Source: Silurus meridionalis (taxonomy: Eukaryota > Chordata > Actinopteri > Siluriformes > Siluridae). From it: a stretch of 64,000 bases of DNA. The position numbers and the translations under genes are program-made. The first letter of the stretch is position 1. Every line of letters begins with the position of its first letter. The stretch spans positions 21,224,632 to 21,288,631 of the forward strand of contig NC_060885.1 of assembly GCF_014805685.1 (NCBI RefSeq). The letters run 5' to 3'. The notes below the pieces were generated by a model that ran no database searches, was not told where the DNA came from, and saw nothing but the letters and a program-made list of their open reading frames with translations. This document shows, in pieces, positions 46,240 to 60,589 of the stretch.

Positions 46240-47095
46240 TCTAAAAGCTCACACTCATCTGTGCACTTTTGATAATGTGAATTAAATAACCAGCAGCATA
46301 CCATAGCAACCGCAACATCACTGTTTGAAACATAGATAGGTTGGAAGAAAAAGATAGAAAGAAATTGAGTCAGAGAGTGGGTTGACTTTAGGTTACAGGC
46401 TTATGTGAAGGTGAATGTAAGTCAGAGCCAGGAAGATAACTCATTATAAACCAGACCTTTTTATCTGACACACTAGCACAAAGCCACACTGTGTGAGTGT
46501 GTGCCTAATCTGTGTGTTTGTGCTTTTTCAGAGCTCTCCACCACTCAGCTGATAAAGCCTAGCCTGCTCCTCCATACAAGGCAAAAGCACAAAGCTGGCA
46601 AACACACTCCAGGTGCTGACCTTAAACTTTAAACAGACAATAATGGCTTAAAAAAGCAGGTCAGACTTCACAATAACTAATACATTTCAAACGTGCCTCC
46701 TTTACAACTAATGCAGTGCTGAGCTGCACCCCAGAGGCTACCCTGACCACTAGTCAAGGTGACAGAGTCAAAAAAAGCAGGAATAGGGAGTATTTAAAAT
46801 TGGAAAGTTTGATTTTGCTACAGATGTACTATAGTGGTTTATATGCTGTGTAGAAGAAAAGCAACATGACCTTCATCTTCCCACTTTAAATCAGTGCAGG
46901 TCAGCATGGTGCCCTTGTATATGCCCTCCATGTGTCAGGCTATGGATTAATAAACATGGGGGACATGGCACTTAAGGGCATTTTAACAAGAATTGTATTA
47001 ATTTAACAAAGGTATTGCATTCATTTTGCTAAAATGTACATAAACTATAACAAGGAATTGTTGTAAGACCGATAAAACAAACATAGAAAAAAAAA
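46240..47095. other. intergenic, no gene seen
   Basis: No feature recognised. Confidence 0.5.
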
Positions 47096-47099
47096 ATTA

Positions 47100-47330
47100 T
47101 TTTTAAGGAAGATCTCCTATCAGGCATGATTGGTCCATAGATTCCTGCTGTTGGTGCCACATTTTACCATCTGTGTGCCTCAACAGGAATAAAACTTCAT
47201 CAGAATAGTCTACAGTTTCCCAGCCTTCAACTGTCCAATGTTGGCTAGTCTGTGCCCACAGCAGTCTTAGCTTTCTGTTCTCAGTTGACAGATGTGAAAC
47301 TCTATGTTGTCTTCTGTTGTTGTAGCTCAA
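47100..47330 (-). mobile_element. Tc1-like transposase fragment
   Basis: The minus strand encodes STENRKLRLLWAQTSQHWTV, EGWETVDYSDEVLFLLRHTD and QESMDQSCL. These match the region around the second catalytic Asp of a Tc1 family (WSDESRFLLRHSDG is the usual form; here YSDEVLFLLRHTDG). No terminal repeats were found next to it. Confidence 0.75.
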
Positions 47331-48499
47331 CCACCTTAAGATATGATGTGTTCTGTCAGTTCAAACCAATCTAACCATATAAAAGGGATTTCAATCCACA
47401 AGATTTAGCTTTCACTAGATGTTTTCTCTCCATTGCACCATTCTAAACAAAATCTAGACTGTTCTTGTGAAATCTCGGTTCAGCAGCATAGGTAGAGTCA
47501 AACCAGCTGATCTGGCACCAACAATCATGCCATGGTGAGAAATTATTTCTATAATTTTTTTTCCCTCATTCTGTTGGTTAATTTGAATATCTGAACCCAA
47601 AACTGCTGGCCCATATCTGCATAATTTGTTTTGCATTTCACTGCTGCCATACAATGATAATTACATTAATGTGTAGGTGTACAGTTGTACCTAAAAGTGC
47701 TTTGCAAGTGTATATAGTCCACAGCAGGAACCTGAGGAGAAGTACAACAAAGGTTGTTCATAATTAAAGTTAAAAAGTCATGCAAAAAAAAACTAAATAA
47801 AAACTTGGATACAAAAATACTTCGGTACATACAGTATAAATAGGACCCACAGGAAGATATATAGAGCAGCTTATTCACTGCATTTTTAGCATGTATTATT
47901 ATCAACATGTGACTGTGTTCAATGAAAGCCTTCAGACAGGCTTTGGGATGTCCATAAATAATAATGAGAAATGCATCTTTTATAGTCAAAGTCAAATTTC
48001 ATAACTGTAACTCTGAATATCTCGTTTCACTGCTAATTTAAGGGGTTGTATCTGGTTGCTAATGTAGTCACAATTGGATATGCTTGAATTTGTCAGGTCT
48101 CAGTTGAACTTGAGTTACCAACAATCTGCATGGCCTACAGACCAAACTTGCACACACTCCTGTGCTCAAAGTTGCCCAGCTTCCAAGGAGACACACCTGT
48201 ATCCAATTGCACACATGTTCACAATGGCTATGTAGAGGACTTTCACCTATTGCGAAGTATATGCTCTGTTCGCTCACACTCGATACTAAAACCTTGTTAT
48301 TACTGTGTTTGATTTTCTGGTTCATGCTCCAGATCTCTGATTTTGCTTTGTTCCTGTTGTTTGCTGATTGCCTGACCCTTTGTACAATCTTTACTGGATT
48401 TTCATGTGTCTGAGCTTTAATTTTATGACAGAATTCTGGCCTGGCTGCTCATGAATACCACAAATCCATGGAAATCCATGTGCTTAAAGGTTATAAAAG

Positions 48500-49253
48500 C
48501 CCAATTCCAAGTTGGGACACTGTGTAAAATGTAAATAAAAACAGAATGCAGTGCTTTGCAAATTTCAAAAATCTATATTTTATTCACAAAAAAAACCCCA
48601 AACCATCAAACAAGGAAACTATTAACAATTTTAAGAGGGGAAAAAAGGCCATTTTGAATTTGATGGCTGGAACAGGTCTCAAAAAAGGTGGGACAGGTTC
48701 ATGTTTACCACTGTGTAGCATCACTTTTTCTGTCCGTATACATCTGGGAACTGAGGAGACCAATTGCTGATGTTTTAGGGAAAGAATGTGTCCGATACTG
48801 CATTTTAGCTACTCAACAGTTCTATGTGTTCTTTGTTGTGTTTTTCATTTCATGATGTGCCAAATGTTTTCAAATGCTGATAGGTCTTGACTGCAGGCAA
48901 AACCTGGACTGTTCTACTACCAAGTCATGCTATTGTAATGCAGTATTCAATTAGCAAAGCCTTCCCTGAAAACGTGTTTTCTGATGGAAGCATTTGCTGC
49001 TCTAAAACCTGTATATCCCATTTAGCATTGATGGAGCCTTTCGAAATGTGCAAGGTGCCCATTTCATAGGAACTATTAAAACTTAGAGATGAGTCTTTTT
49101 GATCTTAGTGATGATAACAAGCCAGATGGTCCTTCTCCTTTAGTTATATTTTTTATGTTTTATTGTGATAAAATATGGGTTTTTGAGATTTGCAAATCAC
49201 CTAATTCTGTTTTTTTGCATATTACACAGCATCGCAACTTTTTTGCAATTGGG
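48500..49253. mobile_element. TIR-bounded non-autonomous DNA element (~754 bp)
   Basis: The left end, CCCAATTCCAAGTTGGGACA, continuing CTGTGTAAAATGTAAATAAA and TTTGCAAATTTC, is inverted at the right end: GAGATTTGCAAATCACC, ATATTACACAGCATCGCAAC, TTTTTTGCAATTGGG. The pair is about 85 bp with mismatches and small gaps. It belongs to a repeat common in fish ('attccaaaaaagttgggac'). No transposase frame is present. No clear target duplication was seen. Confidence 0.7.
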
Positions 49254-49259
49254 ATTGTA

Positions 49260-52200
49260 ATAAAACTAATAAAAATACATACTATCTTTAAGAGAATGTT
49301 CGCTCACCTGAAATATGTTGTAGCACACTTTATACATGTGTGATGGTTTACCAATACAAGTACACAATATCACAATACATACTATTATATAATTTCTTGT
49401 GTCACTGCCATATCATCAAAGTATTGTTTGTGTTTGGATGGGGTAGCTTAAAACTGCACTATTCCTTTACAGGTAAGCTCGCTAACAAATTTCTTGTCTA
49501 TGTCACAGCAAGGAATTAAACAGTAAAAATGAAACCATATATTTTCTCTGTAAATCATGAAAACAGGCTGTACATTGCTTCTGTGCACCTCTTTGCTTTT
49601 TAGTGGAATTTTTTAGGCCATGTGTCTGATGCAGTCATTGCTGTGCGCTTACTCCATCCATCACTCATAGTGTGTGCATTTGGCACGTGTGTTCTCCACA
49701 CCACAGTTGATCAAAGCTCTTCTCTGACCTATGATTAAGAGGCTGTGCACTCCATAAGGACGAAACGCAACACACACAGCAAGAAGGCCTCGGCTTCCAT
49801 TTAAATCCAGTCATCAAAGCCACACTTCCGGATGAATGTAAGGAAAAAGCGCCAGAAAAATCACTCAGATGTAGTAATGAAGGCTTTCACATGTGGAGCA
49901 CGTACTAATTTAGGCAAAATGATTACATTTCGTTTTATATTTAACAGTAGAATCCATTTTACAGAACTCTTTCAACCTCGGCCAATATGCTCTGCTTTTT
50001 CTCATTGTAGCGCTCAGTTACAGGCTGGTGTGTGCTACAGTCTGTAATGGGGCTGCACAAAGACAATATGAGCCAATTACAGACTTCCTCTCATATTATA
50101 CATGAATATGATGAATGCGGCACATTTGAGGGGTTGTTGTGAATAATGAGCTTTGGTTAGCATTCGGATGTGTAAGACAAAAGAGTGTTGTGTTGCCTTA
50201 TTACTGTATGTGTGTCTGTGTTGGAATGTATGTGCATTGAGGTGAGCATGTGTACCTGATTAATACTGTATCGAATTATAAGAATATAGGGGTAAAGTTA
50301 ATCAGAAGACAAGCTAACATCAGCAAGACGACCTCTTCCTCAGTGACAAAACGAGGAGAATAAACAGGCTGTCAGGCCAAAGACTGTGCCCTGTTTTATA
50401 CCCCGCACTGAACAGTGACTAACATTATACAGATCCCAGAAGAGAAAGAGAAAAAGAGAGATAGAGAGAAAAGAGAGAGGATTTTCCCAGATGGGTTTTG
50501 AACATTGTAGAATCTTCAGACCACAATCTCATTCTCAGCAAATTGTACAAATGTTTATGATTTATTTATTTTTTAATTATTATTAATCAGGCAAAATCTC
50601 CCCAATTTTGTCATGTTTTTTCCTATATAAAATTTTACCAAATTCGTTTTACAGTTTCCATCAGTCCATTGAAAGAACATTCTCAAGAATATCGACTCTC
50701 CTTTGCCCATGAATTCTACAATACATGAAAGAGCTGCAGATCACAACGTTCTCAATGTTCCCTCTTTATCTGCACCCCATACCTGAGTCCAATCTAATAT
50801 AAAATAACAGGGAGAGGGTTTTTTAAATGTGCGAATCGTGTTATGGCCATGTAATTATCCAAAGCTAATGGATGTGCTTCAGTATCTGTGCTAGCATCTA
50901 AAGAGGCAGACAGTCTCATCTTACGCTAATCAAAGAAGTAACATGGGACGGCCAGGAAATGAGCTAAGACATGCAAGTCTTTGGAAGAGTGTTCCACAGA
51001 CTCCAGAGGACACTTTTGCCTGGAAATACCTGCTTCCGTCTCTTTCTCTCTGTCTGCTTGTCATTTTAAATAGAAAAAAAATTAGCCTTACGATGAACCC
51101 GATGAAAACACAGATTGGGTGAAGAGTATATAAAGGTAGACAAGGCTCATTTCAGCTTTCTCATCTGTTCTGTGGCTTTACTAATACAAAAAGGAAATAA
51201 ATTGGAAACAAAGCACTTGCAGAGAAATAAGGATGGACACAGAAAATAAGGGAAATAATGAACAAAAAAGGAGAATGAATTCCGAATGAGAAAGAGAGAT
51301 AGAGAAGGGGCATGTGCAGAACCCGGTGTTCATTAATTGTGTTCTGGCTGATGCAGACAGAACCAGTGGAAATTGGCTTTTAATAGTGCAGTGAACGACT
51401 CAGACTGTTAATTATGCATAGCAGCCACACTAATTCCAGCCCTGACTAGCATCTCGTTAGCTTAGCTGCTCTGTGAGTGGTGTAACAAATGTATGCAGAT
51501 ACTTCAGTCTTTTCTATAATGGGTGGTTTGACTTCCAATTAATTATGTATCTTAGCTAATGAGTAATTTGCTTTCTTTTATTTCTATTCACACAGATACA
51601 GCAATAAAACACATTTCCATTCCGCATCACTATTTCTTTCATGCGATGACGCCAATAGCAAGTGAAACTTGCTAATTATAATACCAGATGTAGTGTAATA
51701 GCTCATTCGAAGACAATTGACCGCTTGGAAGACATGGACTAATGCCAGTCTCTCCTCTCCTGTTAGAAAAATCCAACACATACAAGGGAGAAAAGAGAGT
51801 GAGTAAGAGAATGTGCAATATGCTTACCGAAAAATGAAACTTTATGAAAGACTAAAACAGTAATAATGTGGCCATGTGTGTGTCTGTTAGAGAGAGAGAA
51901 ATGATTTATTATAAGCTCTAAAGACAATTTTTTATCCAGTCATCCAGCCTTCAAAACTGATCTCTGTAGGTGTGTGCGTGTGTGTCACACAGTGGTGACT
52001 GCATATTAATAACTATTATATATTTTGCCACTGAATCACCTGCCTAGTCAACAATAAACAAAAAGGAATTCTGAGCTATAGCATAAAAAACATAGAGGAA
52101 TTCATTATTAAAGTATAAAATAGAAGAAAAAAAAATCAATATAGTCTCCTAAATGAGAAATATCAAGCTAACCAGCTATGAGTAATGAGTCATTTATATT

Positions 52201-52385
52201 CATTTTCACAACCCAGAAAATTCTAGTCAGTGTTATAGATTGTGCCAGTAAGTATGTCTGCATGTTAATTGATCCAAAGGAATTTTTTTTAATAGTTTGG
52301 AAGTTCCCTTTTTTTTGGTTCCCTTTTAGAGGTTGGTATATACAAATCATCACAAAACATCACTGCATAACCATTTTGTAGGCCA
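49260..52385. other. repeat-poor intergenic stretch, no gene seen
   Basis: No exon or element is recognised. From about 49600 to 51800 the sequence has few microsatellites and no transposon motifs, balanced composition and many TAAT, ATTA and CAAAG words. This is what conserved enhancers of developmental genes often look like. That remains an inference. Confidence 0.4.
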
Positions 52386-52389
52386 TTAA

Positions 52390-52612
52390 TTGACAGTAGA
52401 GTAGAGTAAGTAGAGACACATCCTTGTCAAAATGTAAAAAATGCACATGTACTTTACAGCACAGTGAAATTCTTTCTTTGCATATCAGGTGAAAGCACAG
52501 GGTCAGCCATGATACAACGCCCCTGGAGCACTGAGGGTTAAGGGTCTTGCTCAGGGGCCCCAAGAGTGGTAGCTTGGCAAAACCTGGGCTTGAACCACCT
52601 CACCATAATCAT
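52390..52612. repeat. fish interspersed repeat
   Basis: The block ACAGTGAAATTCTTTCTTTG, CAGGGTCAGCCATGATACAA, CGCCCCTGGAGCACTGAGGG, TTAAGGGTCTTGCTCAGGGG and GGGCTTGAACC is a widespread fish dispersed sequence. GGTTCAAGCCC on the minus strand resembles a pol III B box, but no A box is convincing. Confidence 0.55.
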
Positions 52613-53013
52613 AAGAGTGTGATTAAAATCACTTTAGTTCTACAGTTTACAGACAAATCAAACACTAGTTTTGTTCTCTGAGCAGGCATTTAATTGATTT
52701 TAGATTTTCATGAATTTATTTCAACATTTTTATTATATTTTCACCAAATATATTCTAAACCCTAACCTGCTCACCAAACCTAAAATAAATATTTACCTAA
52801 AACAAAAAGCTACTGTTATATGCAGTAGATCATGATGGCAGAACTTACAACTGGGAGAATGTGTGCAGTATTAAAGTGTGTGCAACGTACTGTTCCAGAG
52901 CAATGTTCTCGCAGCAGAGTAAGCCAAGAGCTGAACATGTGAGATAAGAAGAATTAATTTCGCTATAGGCGGAGGCCTAGTGATTAGCTTTCTAATGAGT
53001 TGGGTACAATTTG

Positions 53014-53193
<180 letters not shown>

Positions 53194-53429
53194 CAATTAC
53201 AGACATGACAGAGGTCAATTAGCACATTCAGTAACAGGATCAAAACAAAGACACATGTAGAGAGTTTTGCTGTATTAATAATGATTAAAGCTCAAGTTTT
53301 GATGTAAGAAACAGCAAAACAGGGGTGAGAGCTAACCTAATTTTGAATTTAACAAGACTTCATTCACTTCTTTCTGCAGAACAAAGGGATAGCTTATGAC
53401 TATTAGGTCAATGCTAAATATTTAAGGCA

Positions 53430-54350
53430 TTTGCAGTAGGAACGACTGACTGGTTCAAGGTGGAGGTGGGATTGCATCAAGGATTGGCTCTGAGCCCTTT
53501 CCTGTTTGCAATGGTGATGGACAGATTGACGGACGAGGTCAGACAGGAGTCTCCGTGGACTATGATGTTTGCGGATGATATTATGATTTGTGGTGAGAGT
53601 AAGGAGCAGGTTGAGAAGAGCCTGGAGAGGTCGAGGTACGTTCTGGAGAGAAGGGGAATGAAAGTCAGTAGGAGTAAGACATAGTACATGTTTTTGAATG
53701 AGAGGAAGGGCAGTGGAGTGGTGCAGTTGCAGAGAGATGAGGTGGAGAAGGTGGATGAGTTCAGGTACCTGGGGTCAACAGTGCAAAGTAATAGAGAGTG
53801 TGTTAGAGAAGTGAAGAAAAGAGTGCAGGCAGGGTGGAGTGGGTGGAGAAGAGTGACAGGAGTGATTTGTGATAGAAGAGTATCTGCAAGAGTGAAAGGG
53901 AAAGTTTATAGGACAGTGGAGAGACCTGCGATGTTGTATGTTTAAAGACAGTGGCATTTAATAAAAGACAGCAGGTGGAGCTGGAGGTAGCAGAGCTGAA
54001 GATGTTAATGTTTTAATTGGTAATGATGAGGATGAACAGGACTAGAAACGCGTTTATACGAGGGACAGCGCATGTAGAACACTTTGGAGACAAGGTAACG
54101 GAGGCGCAATTGAGATGGTTTGGACATGTGCAGAGGAGGGATATGGCATATATCGGTAGAAGAATGCTGAAGCCACCAGTAGGGAGGAAAAGGGCAAGGC
54201 CAAAAAAGAGGTTTATGGATGTGATGAGAGAAGTCATGTAGGTAGTTGGTATGAAAGAGGCAGATGTAGAGGACAGAGGGGTGTGGAGATGGATGATCCG
54301 CTGTGGCGACCCCTAATGGGAGCAGCCGAAAGAAAAAGTAGAAATATTAT
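53430..54350 (+). mobile_element. RTE LINE 3' fragment (~0.9 kb)
   Basis: 5'-truncated inside the reverse transcriptase. It starts at the equivalent of GTTDWFKVEVGLHQG, continues through LALSPFLFAMVMDRLTDEVR and MMFADDIMICGES (FADD kept), then a stop in KVSRSKT*YMF. Further frames give FRYLGSTVQSNRE, RWFGHVQRRDMAYIGRRML and the 3' end GATCCGCTGTGGCGACCCCT, AATGGGAGCAGCCGAAAG. It matches the minus-strand copy at 25179-28175 closely. It is broken by stops and frameshifts. Confidence 0.9.
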
Positions 54351-55615
54351 AAGGCATTTCATCCAAAATACTTGTTCACTACAATGCTACAGTAAGGATT
54401 AATATAGAACTGAGCTAGATATACAATTCATGGTATGCGTAAGAGTGATCTATGTGATTTAGGATCAAGTTGTCTGCTATAGAGCTCTGACCTCAACCAA
54501 ACTGAAACCTCTGGGATAAATCTCAAATGCTGACTGCACCCCAGGCCTCCTCACCTCACCCTACACCAGTACCTGAAGCACAAATCTCCACATGCACATC
54601 TCCACATTTTTCCAGAAAAATTTAGGTTTTTATAACAGCAAACTGAGACTAAATGTGAAATGGGACATTCAGAAAGCACATATGCATCTTATGGTCAGGT
54701 GTCCATAAACTTGTGTACATATATTGTATCTGATTTAAACCCATGATTTTTACAAATGTCATTCTATATAACATACACATGAATATGTGGATGCAGAAAA
54801 AGCTGCCTGTAAAAAAATAGAGGATGGAGAGTAAGAGAAAATCCCTCTTCTTTCCTTTAGAAAAAAAGCTATTTTTAGTTATCTTTGCCATGGCTATGCT
54901 GGAGGATTAAATGCAGAATGAGCTGAAGGCTCGCCTCACAGCTTCTGTGCAATCATGCTCAGGCTGTCAGTAGACTACTATAGGTGACACTGATTACCCT
55001 AAACGCAGATGGGACAAGCAAAAAGTATGGTAATATGTGTCTTTTGAGCTCGGTGAACATTTTATGAATAGTGCTGTATAACCTGAATTTGATGAAATAC
55101 AGCTGTCCTATGAAGCAGTATAAACCATCACAAGCTGATACAAAGCCTATTCACTTGTAGACAATGTGATTTTTTTGTGTCCTGAGTATAGTGTCGAAGT
55201 GGTTCAAGTAAGCCAATGAGAGAGTGAAGCAGGAGTGATGAAGAGTTTAGAGAAAGATTGAGAAAGTGTGTGTGTCTGTGTGTGTGTGGAGGTGGGGCAA
55301 TCTATTGTGCTCGGACACTAATGGGAAGAGCCTTTTTCTGTACACAAACACCCCCAGCAGAGTAAATGACCGTCTAGGAGGGGAGCTGAGGAGAGCGCAG
55401 AGGGAAGAAGAGGACCTTTAGCTGCTCACTCTAGCATTCCTTATGAAATCATCAACTAAACCCTCACTCAAATGCAACTGTTGTGCATGAACTCACAGTC
55501 TACATCCACCCCACCCCCCACCCCACCCTAAACCAACCTTCTTTCGAGGACTTCTGAAAGAAGCAGAATTCTCAAGTCTACAGATTAGGCTGCCTGCACA
55601 TCCATTGGGGGCTTG

Positions 55616-55618
<3 letters not shown>

Positions 55619-55675
<57 letters not shown>
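55619..55675. repeat. (GT)n microsatellite
   Basis: About 28 GT units. Confidence 0.95.
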
Positions 55676-55679
<4 letters not shown>

Positions 55680-56478
55680 AATGCGGGTGTGTGTGTGTGA
55701 ATGCGTCAGCTGTGGGGGAGAATCAACATGTTCATGACTTAATTTCACAGATGAGTGTCTTTCAGTATTTTCTATTTACATGTCAAAGACAAGAAAGGAA
55801 AGAATGTGTCCTGCTTGTATCTTATATGTTTGATGAAGTATTTCACGTGTTTATGGTGTGTGTGTGTAGTAAGGGTGTGTAGTGAGAGCTCAGTGCCACT
55901 TACTTTGCATAAGAAAACCAGGATTACCCCAAATATTTATTCATGCTGAGAGAGATGTTTCCCCTGCCTTTTTATCACTGCAGGAATTCTCTCTATCTTT
56001 CACTCGTTCTCACTCACATTCTCTTATAATATTGTCAATTCCTTTTTTTAACCTTTATACCAGGGCAATATAAAGAAAAAAAAAACACAGCAGTTATATA
56101 TACAATTTTAATGATCTTGCAACAATTCGCAAGGCTTTTTCTGGTCAATTTTTCACAAATTTATTTTGCGATCTGTTATACAACACGATAATATATGCTT
56201 TCATATGCTTTTCCTTAAATAGAAAACATTTAAAACTCAGTATGACATTGTAATATACAGTATGACACTGCAAACAGTAAATAAACAGTATATAAAACAG
56301 CATTAAGTACAGAGTAACAGGTTGAGATTATTTAAAGTCACTGTTATAGAGTGTCTTAGTGTAATTACTGTACACAATATTACTGAAGTGCCATTGCAAT
56401 TTCCATGACAACCCTTCACATACAGTAATCCAACAGAATGTGCAGACTTGGTTAAAATATGCTACTGCCACCATGAAA

Positions 56479-56479
<1 letters not shown>

Positions 56480-56521
<42 letters not shown>

Positions 56522-56703
56522 TGTGTCACACAGACACACACAGACCGTGAGATAGAGGTAAACTGGCTCCATTCAAATCAGAGAATGGCTCAGCGAGGAG
56601 AGGGAGGAGCAATGCTGTCACCCACGGAGACCAGAACGGGGAGTCATGGGAAAGATAAGCTGTAGGAGTGAGGTGACAAGGTGAACATCTTCTCACACAC
56701 ACA

Positions 56704-56740
<37 letters not shown>
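56480..56740. repeat. (GT)n and (CA)n tracts about 165 bp apart
   Basis: GT at 56480-56526, directly followed by CACACAGACACACACAG, and a CA tract at 56693-56740. Confidence 0.9.
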
Positions 56741-56744
<4 letters not shown>

Positions 56745-57291
56745 GAACAAAAGTGATCAAGACCTCTAAAGTAGACACAAGAGACATCACAGAAACTCTC
56801 ACACTTTTCACTTGACTGAATCACATATATAACCTCCTTTTTTGTACAGATTTAAGCCACTGACCCTTTTTACCTTCATCAGAATAGACAGATCTCAGTT
56901 CAGCCCAACAATCATGAGTACAGGACTCACCCTGGCCACAAGGAGGCACCAGAGATACATCACCCCGTCTCCACAGCAACACGCCAGGAATGTTCAGCAT
57001 CGACACTCATTCTCAGGACGGGTCTATGTTCTCCATCGTCTCATGAAATCATTAAGTGTTTTATGGAAAAATTTGTGTTTAAAAAATGTTCCTTTGTATT
57101 TATACTGTAAACACTATTTATGCATTGCATCTCTGTCTCCTTGTTTATATGTGTGTGTGCATAAGTATGTCTTTATCGGTGGGAATGTCCTCAATGTGGG
57201 AGCTGCAGTGTGCCCTCCTCAGCAGGCTATTCACCTCAGGCCTCAGCTCGTCATTGGAACAATGAAGCTGACCGAACAAAAGCCTGTCCTG

Positions 57292-57292
<1 letters not shown>

Positions 57293-57340
<48 letters not shown>
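57293..57340. repeat. (CA)n microsatellite
   Basis: About 23 CA units. Confidence 0.95.
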
Positions 57341-57863
57341 GATTTAATATTTACAGAAGAAAGGTTTTTTCTTTCCAGAAATGACAAAATAAGCCAGTTT
57401 TAAAGGTTTTGAATTGTTTAAATAAAGAAATAATAATTTATTTGAAAATGTTTTGCTCATTCGCATTTGATTTAATGCATTTTATTACTGTTTGTCATGG
57501 AATCATGACACTTAGAAACAAATTCAGCTGTTTTGTTATTTTTAGATTAAAATGTCTGTATATGCAGTGTTAATAATGCTAAATCTGTGGTAAATCAGTC
57601 ATCATCAATTTCTGGTGGCTTTCCTTGCAACAAATTAGGATAACTGACTCATACTGAAAAATTATTTTCATTAAATCATGAATTGCTTTGTACCATATTT
57701 TTAACCTAAACTGACACATGCACTTGCTGCTTTATCACCTCGTTTTTTATTTTTACCAACATGTAATTAAACACACTGACAGAGTCAAAGTAATCCAAAT
57801 AAGGTCAAGCCTGGTGTGCTAGAGAGGGTCATCAACCAAGTACAAGGCCTATATGGAGACATT

Positions 57864-57985
<122 letters not shown>

Positions 57986-59639
57986 CAAAACACACACAGG
58001 GCCAGGCACAGCATCATTCACTTACTGTTTTCACAGATGTGACAGCGGTTGAAGATAAGACTGAATGGCCCGACCCGCTTTTCTCATCAACCCAATCTCC
58101 CTTTAGCCTCTACACATTTAACTGACTACATTGGCTGGATTTTTCTGTTTCCTGTATCTCAAGATGGTGTACAGTGTAATTGTGGCTAGTCTAGGCTGTC
58201 GTTAGGTCTTTATAGTCCGTCCTAGCCCGCAAGCAAACAGCAGCCTCAGGAAAACCAGAGCAGCTGTGGCTGTTCCGAGATGGCTGAGTGTTTTCTGATT
58301 AGAGACCCAAAGGCCTGAGGTGGCCTGCCTTTGCCCACCATCTACAGAGCTGCTGGATGGAGAAAAGAAGTCTTGGTAAGCTGTCCACAAATACAGTAGG
58401 CCTTCCATTTCCCAAAAGTGTGGCATTTTGACCCAGAGAATTACAGCTTTGCAGGAGTAAAAAAAAATCCAAAAGGCCTTTACTTCCATTTTTATTTCTT
58501 TTTTTAAACATTTCTTCTTTTTAAATTACATACTCATTTCCTAAAAAAAAAAAAAAAAGCACAACCAATGATGACAGCTGCACCCCTGGATTATCATTCC
58601 ATGCTTTTCTTTCAAATTGCGATTTTATATATGTGCTATGTGGTTGGGCTGTCATAGGTGTTATCTGCCAGACCTTCTCTGTCTTTCTCTTAGTTTACTT
58701 CATACAAAATACATGGTAATGTCTTGATCATTAAGAATTGCATTGTAAAGTGTAATATAAGAAGTATTTAAGAAAAAACATGCCAATAATAAAGCTTCTA
58801 CACAGAGTTAGAAGGGATTACGTGTTTATGACTCAAACCTGAATTGGTGTAACTTTGTGGCTGAAACAAAAAGATGAAAGCTTTTTCCTAACCAATTACA
58901 ATTTCAAAATGACTGTAGTCAAGCATGTCTGAACTCTATCAGGGTCAGTCATCACAACAGGAATGTCTTGACCTCCAGCTACAGCTAAAATTGCCCCTAT
59001 CAGGGAATTTTTTTTTTTTCAAAGCAAGTTGATACAGGCCAACCAATACCAAACCGAACCCGCTTCCGTCCAATGAAACAAACATAATTAGCAACTCAGC
59101 ATTTCCTTTGGCTCCTTCACATAGTACATTTCACTATGAAGACTTGGCCTGGTTTTTCCATTTCCTGCATCTCAATTCATACATTGCAATTGTGGCTAGC
59201 CTAAGTTGTTGTTAGCTCACAAAAAAAAACAACAGCCTTGGTGAAACAAAAACAGTTAAGGAAACTGCAGCCTCAGCTGTTCAAACCAGAGAATTGATCA
59301 TGGACCTCAGAGGGACAGTCTAGTTGCTACATTGGAAAGTGAAAAAACATTTTGGAATGGAAAGATTGATATTAAACTCTGCATGAATTTGTCACTGAAA
59401 TGTCCTATTTTGCAAAAAAAGCAGTTCATCTGTATGTAATATGAAATGCTTTGAATAAATTACATAAATATTTATAGATATTAAGCGGCAAATAAAAATT
59501 CGTTTTTTATACAGTTGATGCGTTGCAAGCAATATAAATGGGTACATGTAAAGATCTGAGCTACAATGCTTTAACAAAACCTAAACTGTGATGGTTAGAT
59601 GACTCGTTTAAAGCTCCTCTGAAATGACATGCCTTGTGG

Positions 59640-60180
59640 GGTGTTCCCAGTATTCAGCAGTTATCAGATACCAAAAGTGGTCCATGGAATGCCAACTGGT
59701 AAACTGGCAATAGGTATTGAAAACCAAGGCTCAAAGATGTAAAGGCTAGGCAGTCTGGTCTGACCCCACAGAAAAACTACTACAGCACAAATTTCTGTAG
59801 TAGATAAATAAATTCTATAATAGAAAGGCATCATAACACAGTGCTAAACAGTTTGCTGTGTATGGAGCTACATAGCTGCAGGCTGGTCCTATGCTAGGTG
59901 CCCATGTTGATCCCTAGCCACTTTTGAAACATCTACAACGGGCAAAAGTATTGGATCATCATGAGCTGAACCATGGAGCAATTAAAGAAAGTAGACTGGT
60001 CTGATGAATCACTTTTCAATCAATTTTCTTGTAAATTATATGGACAGCCGGGTGTGTAATTGCCTACCTGGTGAAAAGATGGCAACAGGATGCACAATGG
60101 GAAGGATGCAAGCTGTTGAAGGCAGTGTGATTTTCTGGACAATGTTCCAATTGAACACTTTGGATCTTTGACATGTCCCT
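59640..60180 (+). mobile_element. Tc1-like relic (second family), catalytic half
   Basis: The plus strand keeps words such as AAAAGTGGTCCATGGAATGC, CAACTGGTAAACTGGCAATA, GGCTGGTCCTATGCTAGGTG, ACTGGTCTGATGAATCACTT (equivalent to W-SDES-F, the second catalytic Asp), TATGGACAGCCGGGTGTGTA and GGATGCACAATGGGAAGGAT. These follow the order of the transposase gene whose 5' half is at 8799-9166. No frame is open. Confidence 0.65.
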
Positions 60181-60589
60181 TCTAAATAAACATTGCTGCA
60201 GACCAATTATACACTTTCATATGCTCTCGTAGGGTGCTCTTCTCTTCTCTTTGGCTGGGAGCCTGTCCCTTTCTTTTGCCTCACCTGCCATATCCAGTTC
60301 TTGCCTCTGTGAGGAGAGCGCCGCGCTCTAACTCTCTTCCTCCGAGGAGGGGGAGGGCATGGACACCAGTGATCCCATAGAGAATAAGCCCCCACAGCCA
60401 GTTCTATGCTGGCCTAGCTATCTCTTCCTGGGTGCTGCATCATCCCTTAAGGCCCCAGTTGTGTAACAGACTTGCCTCTCAGGGCCAAAAAGGAGAGACA
60501 GAGAGACACATGTGGCTCACCCTGTCAGAACCTCTCAGGAGCCCCCTAAAGCTGTGCCGGCAAAGCGCATAGCCACATCTCAGAGCACA

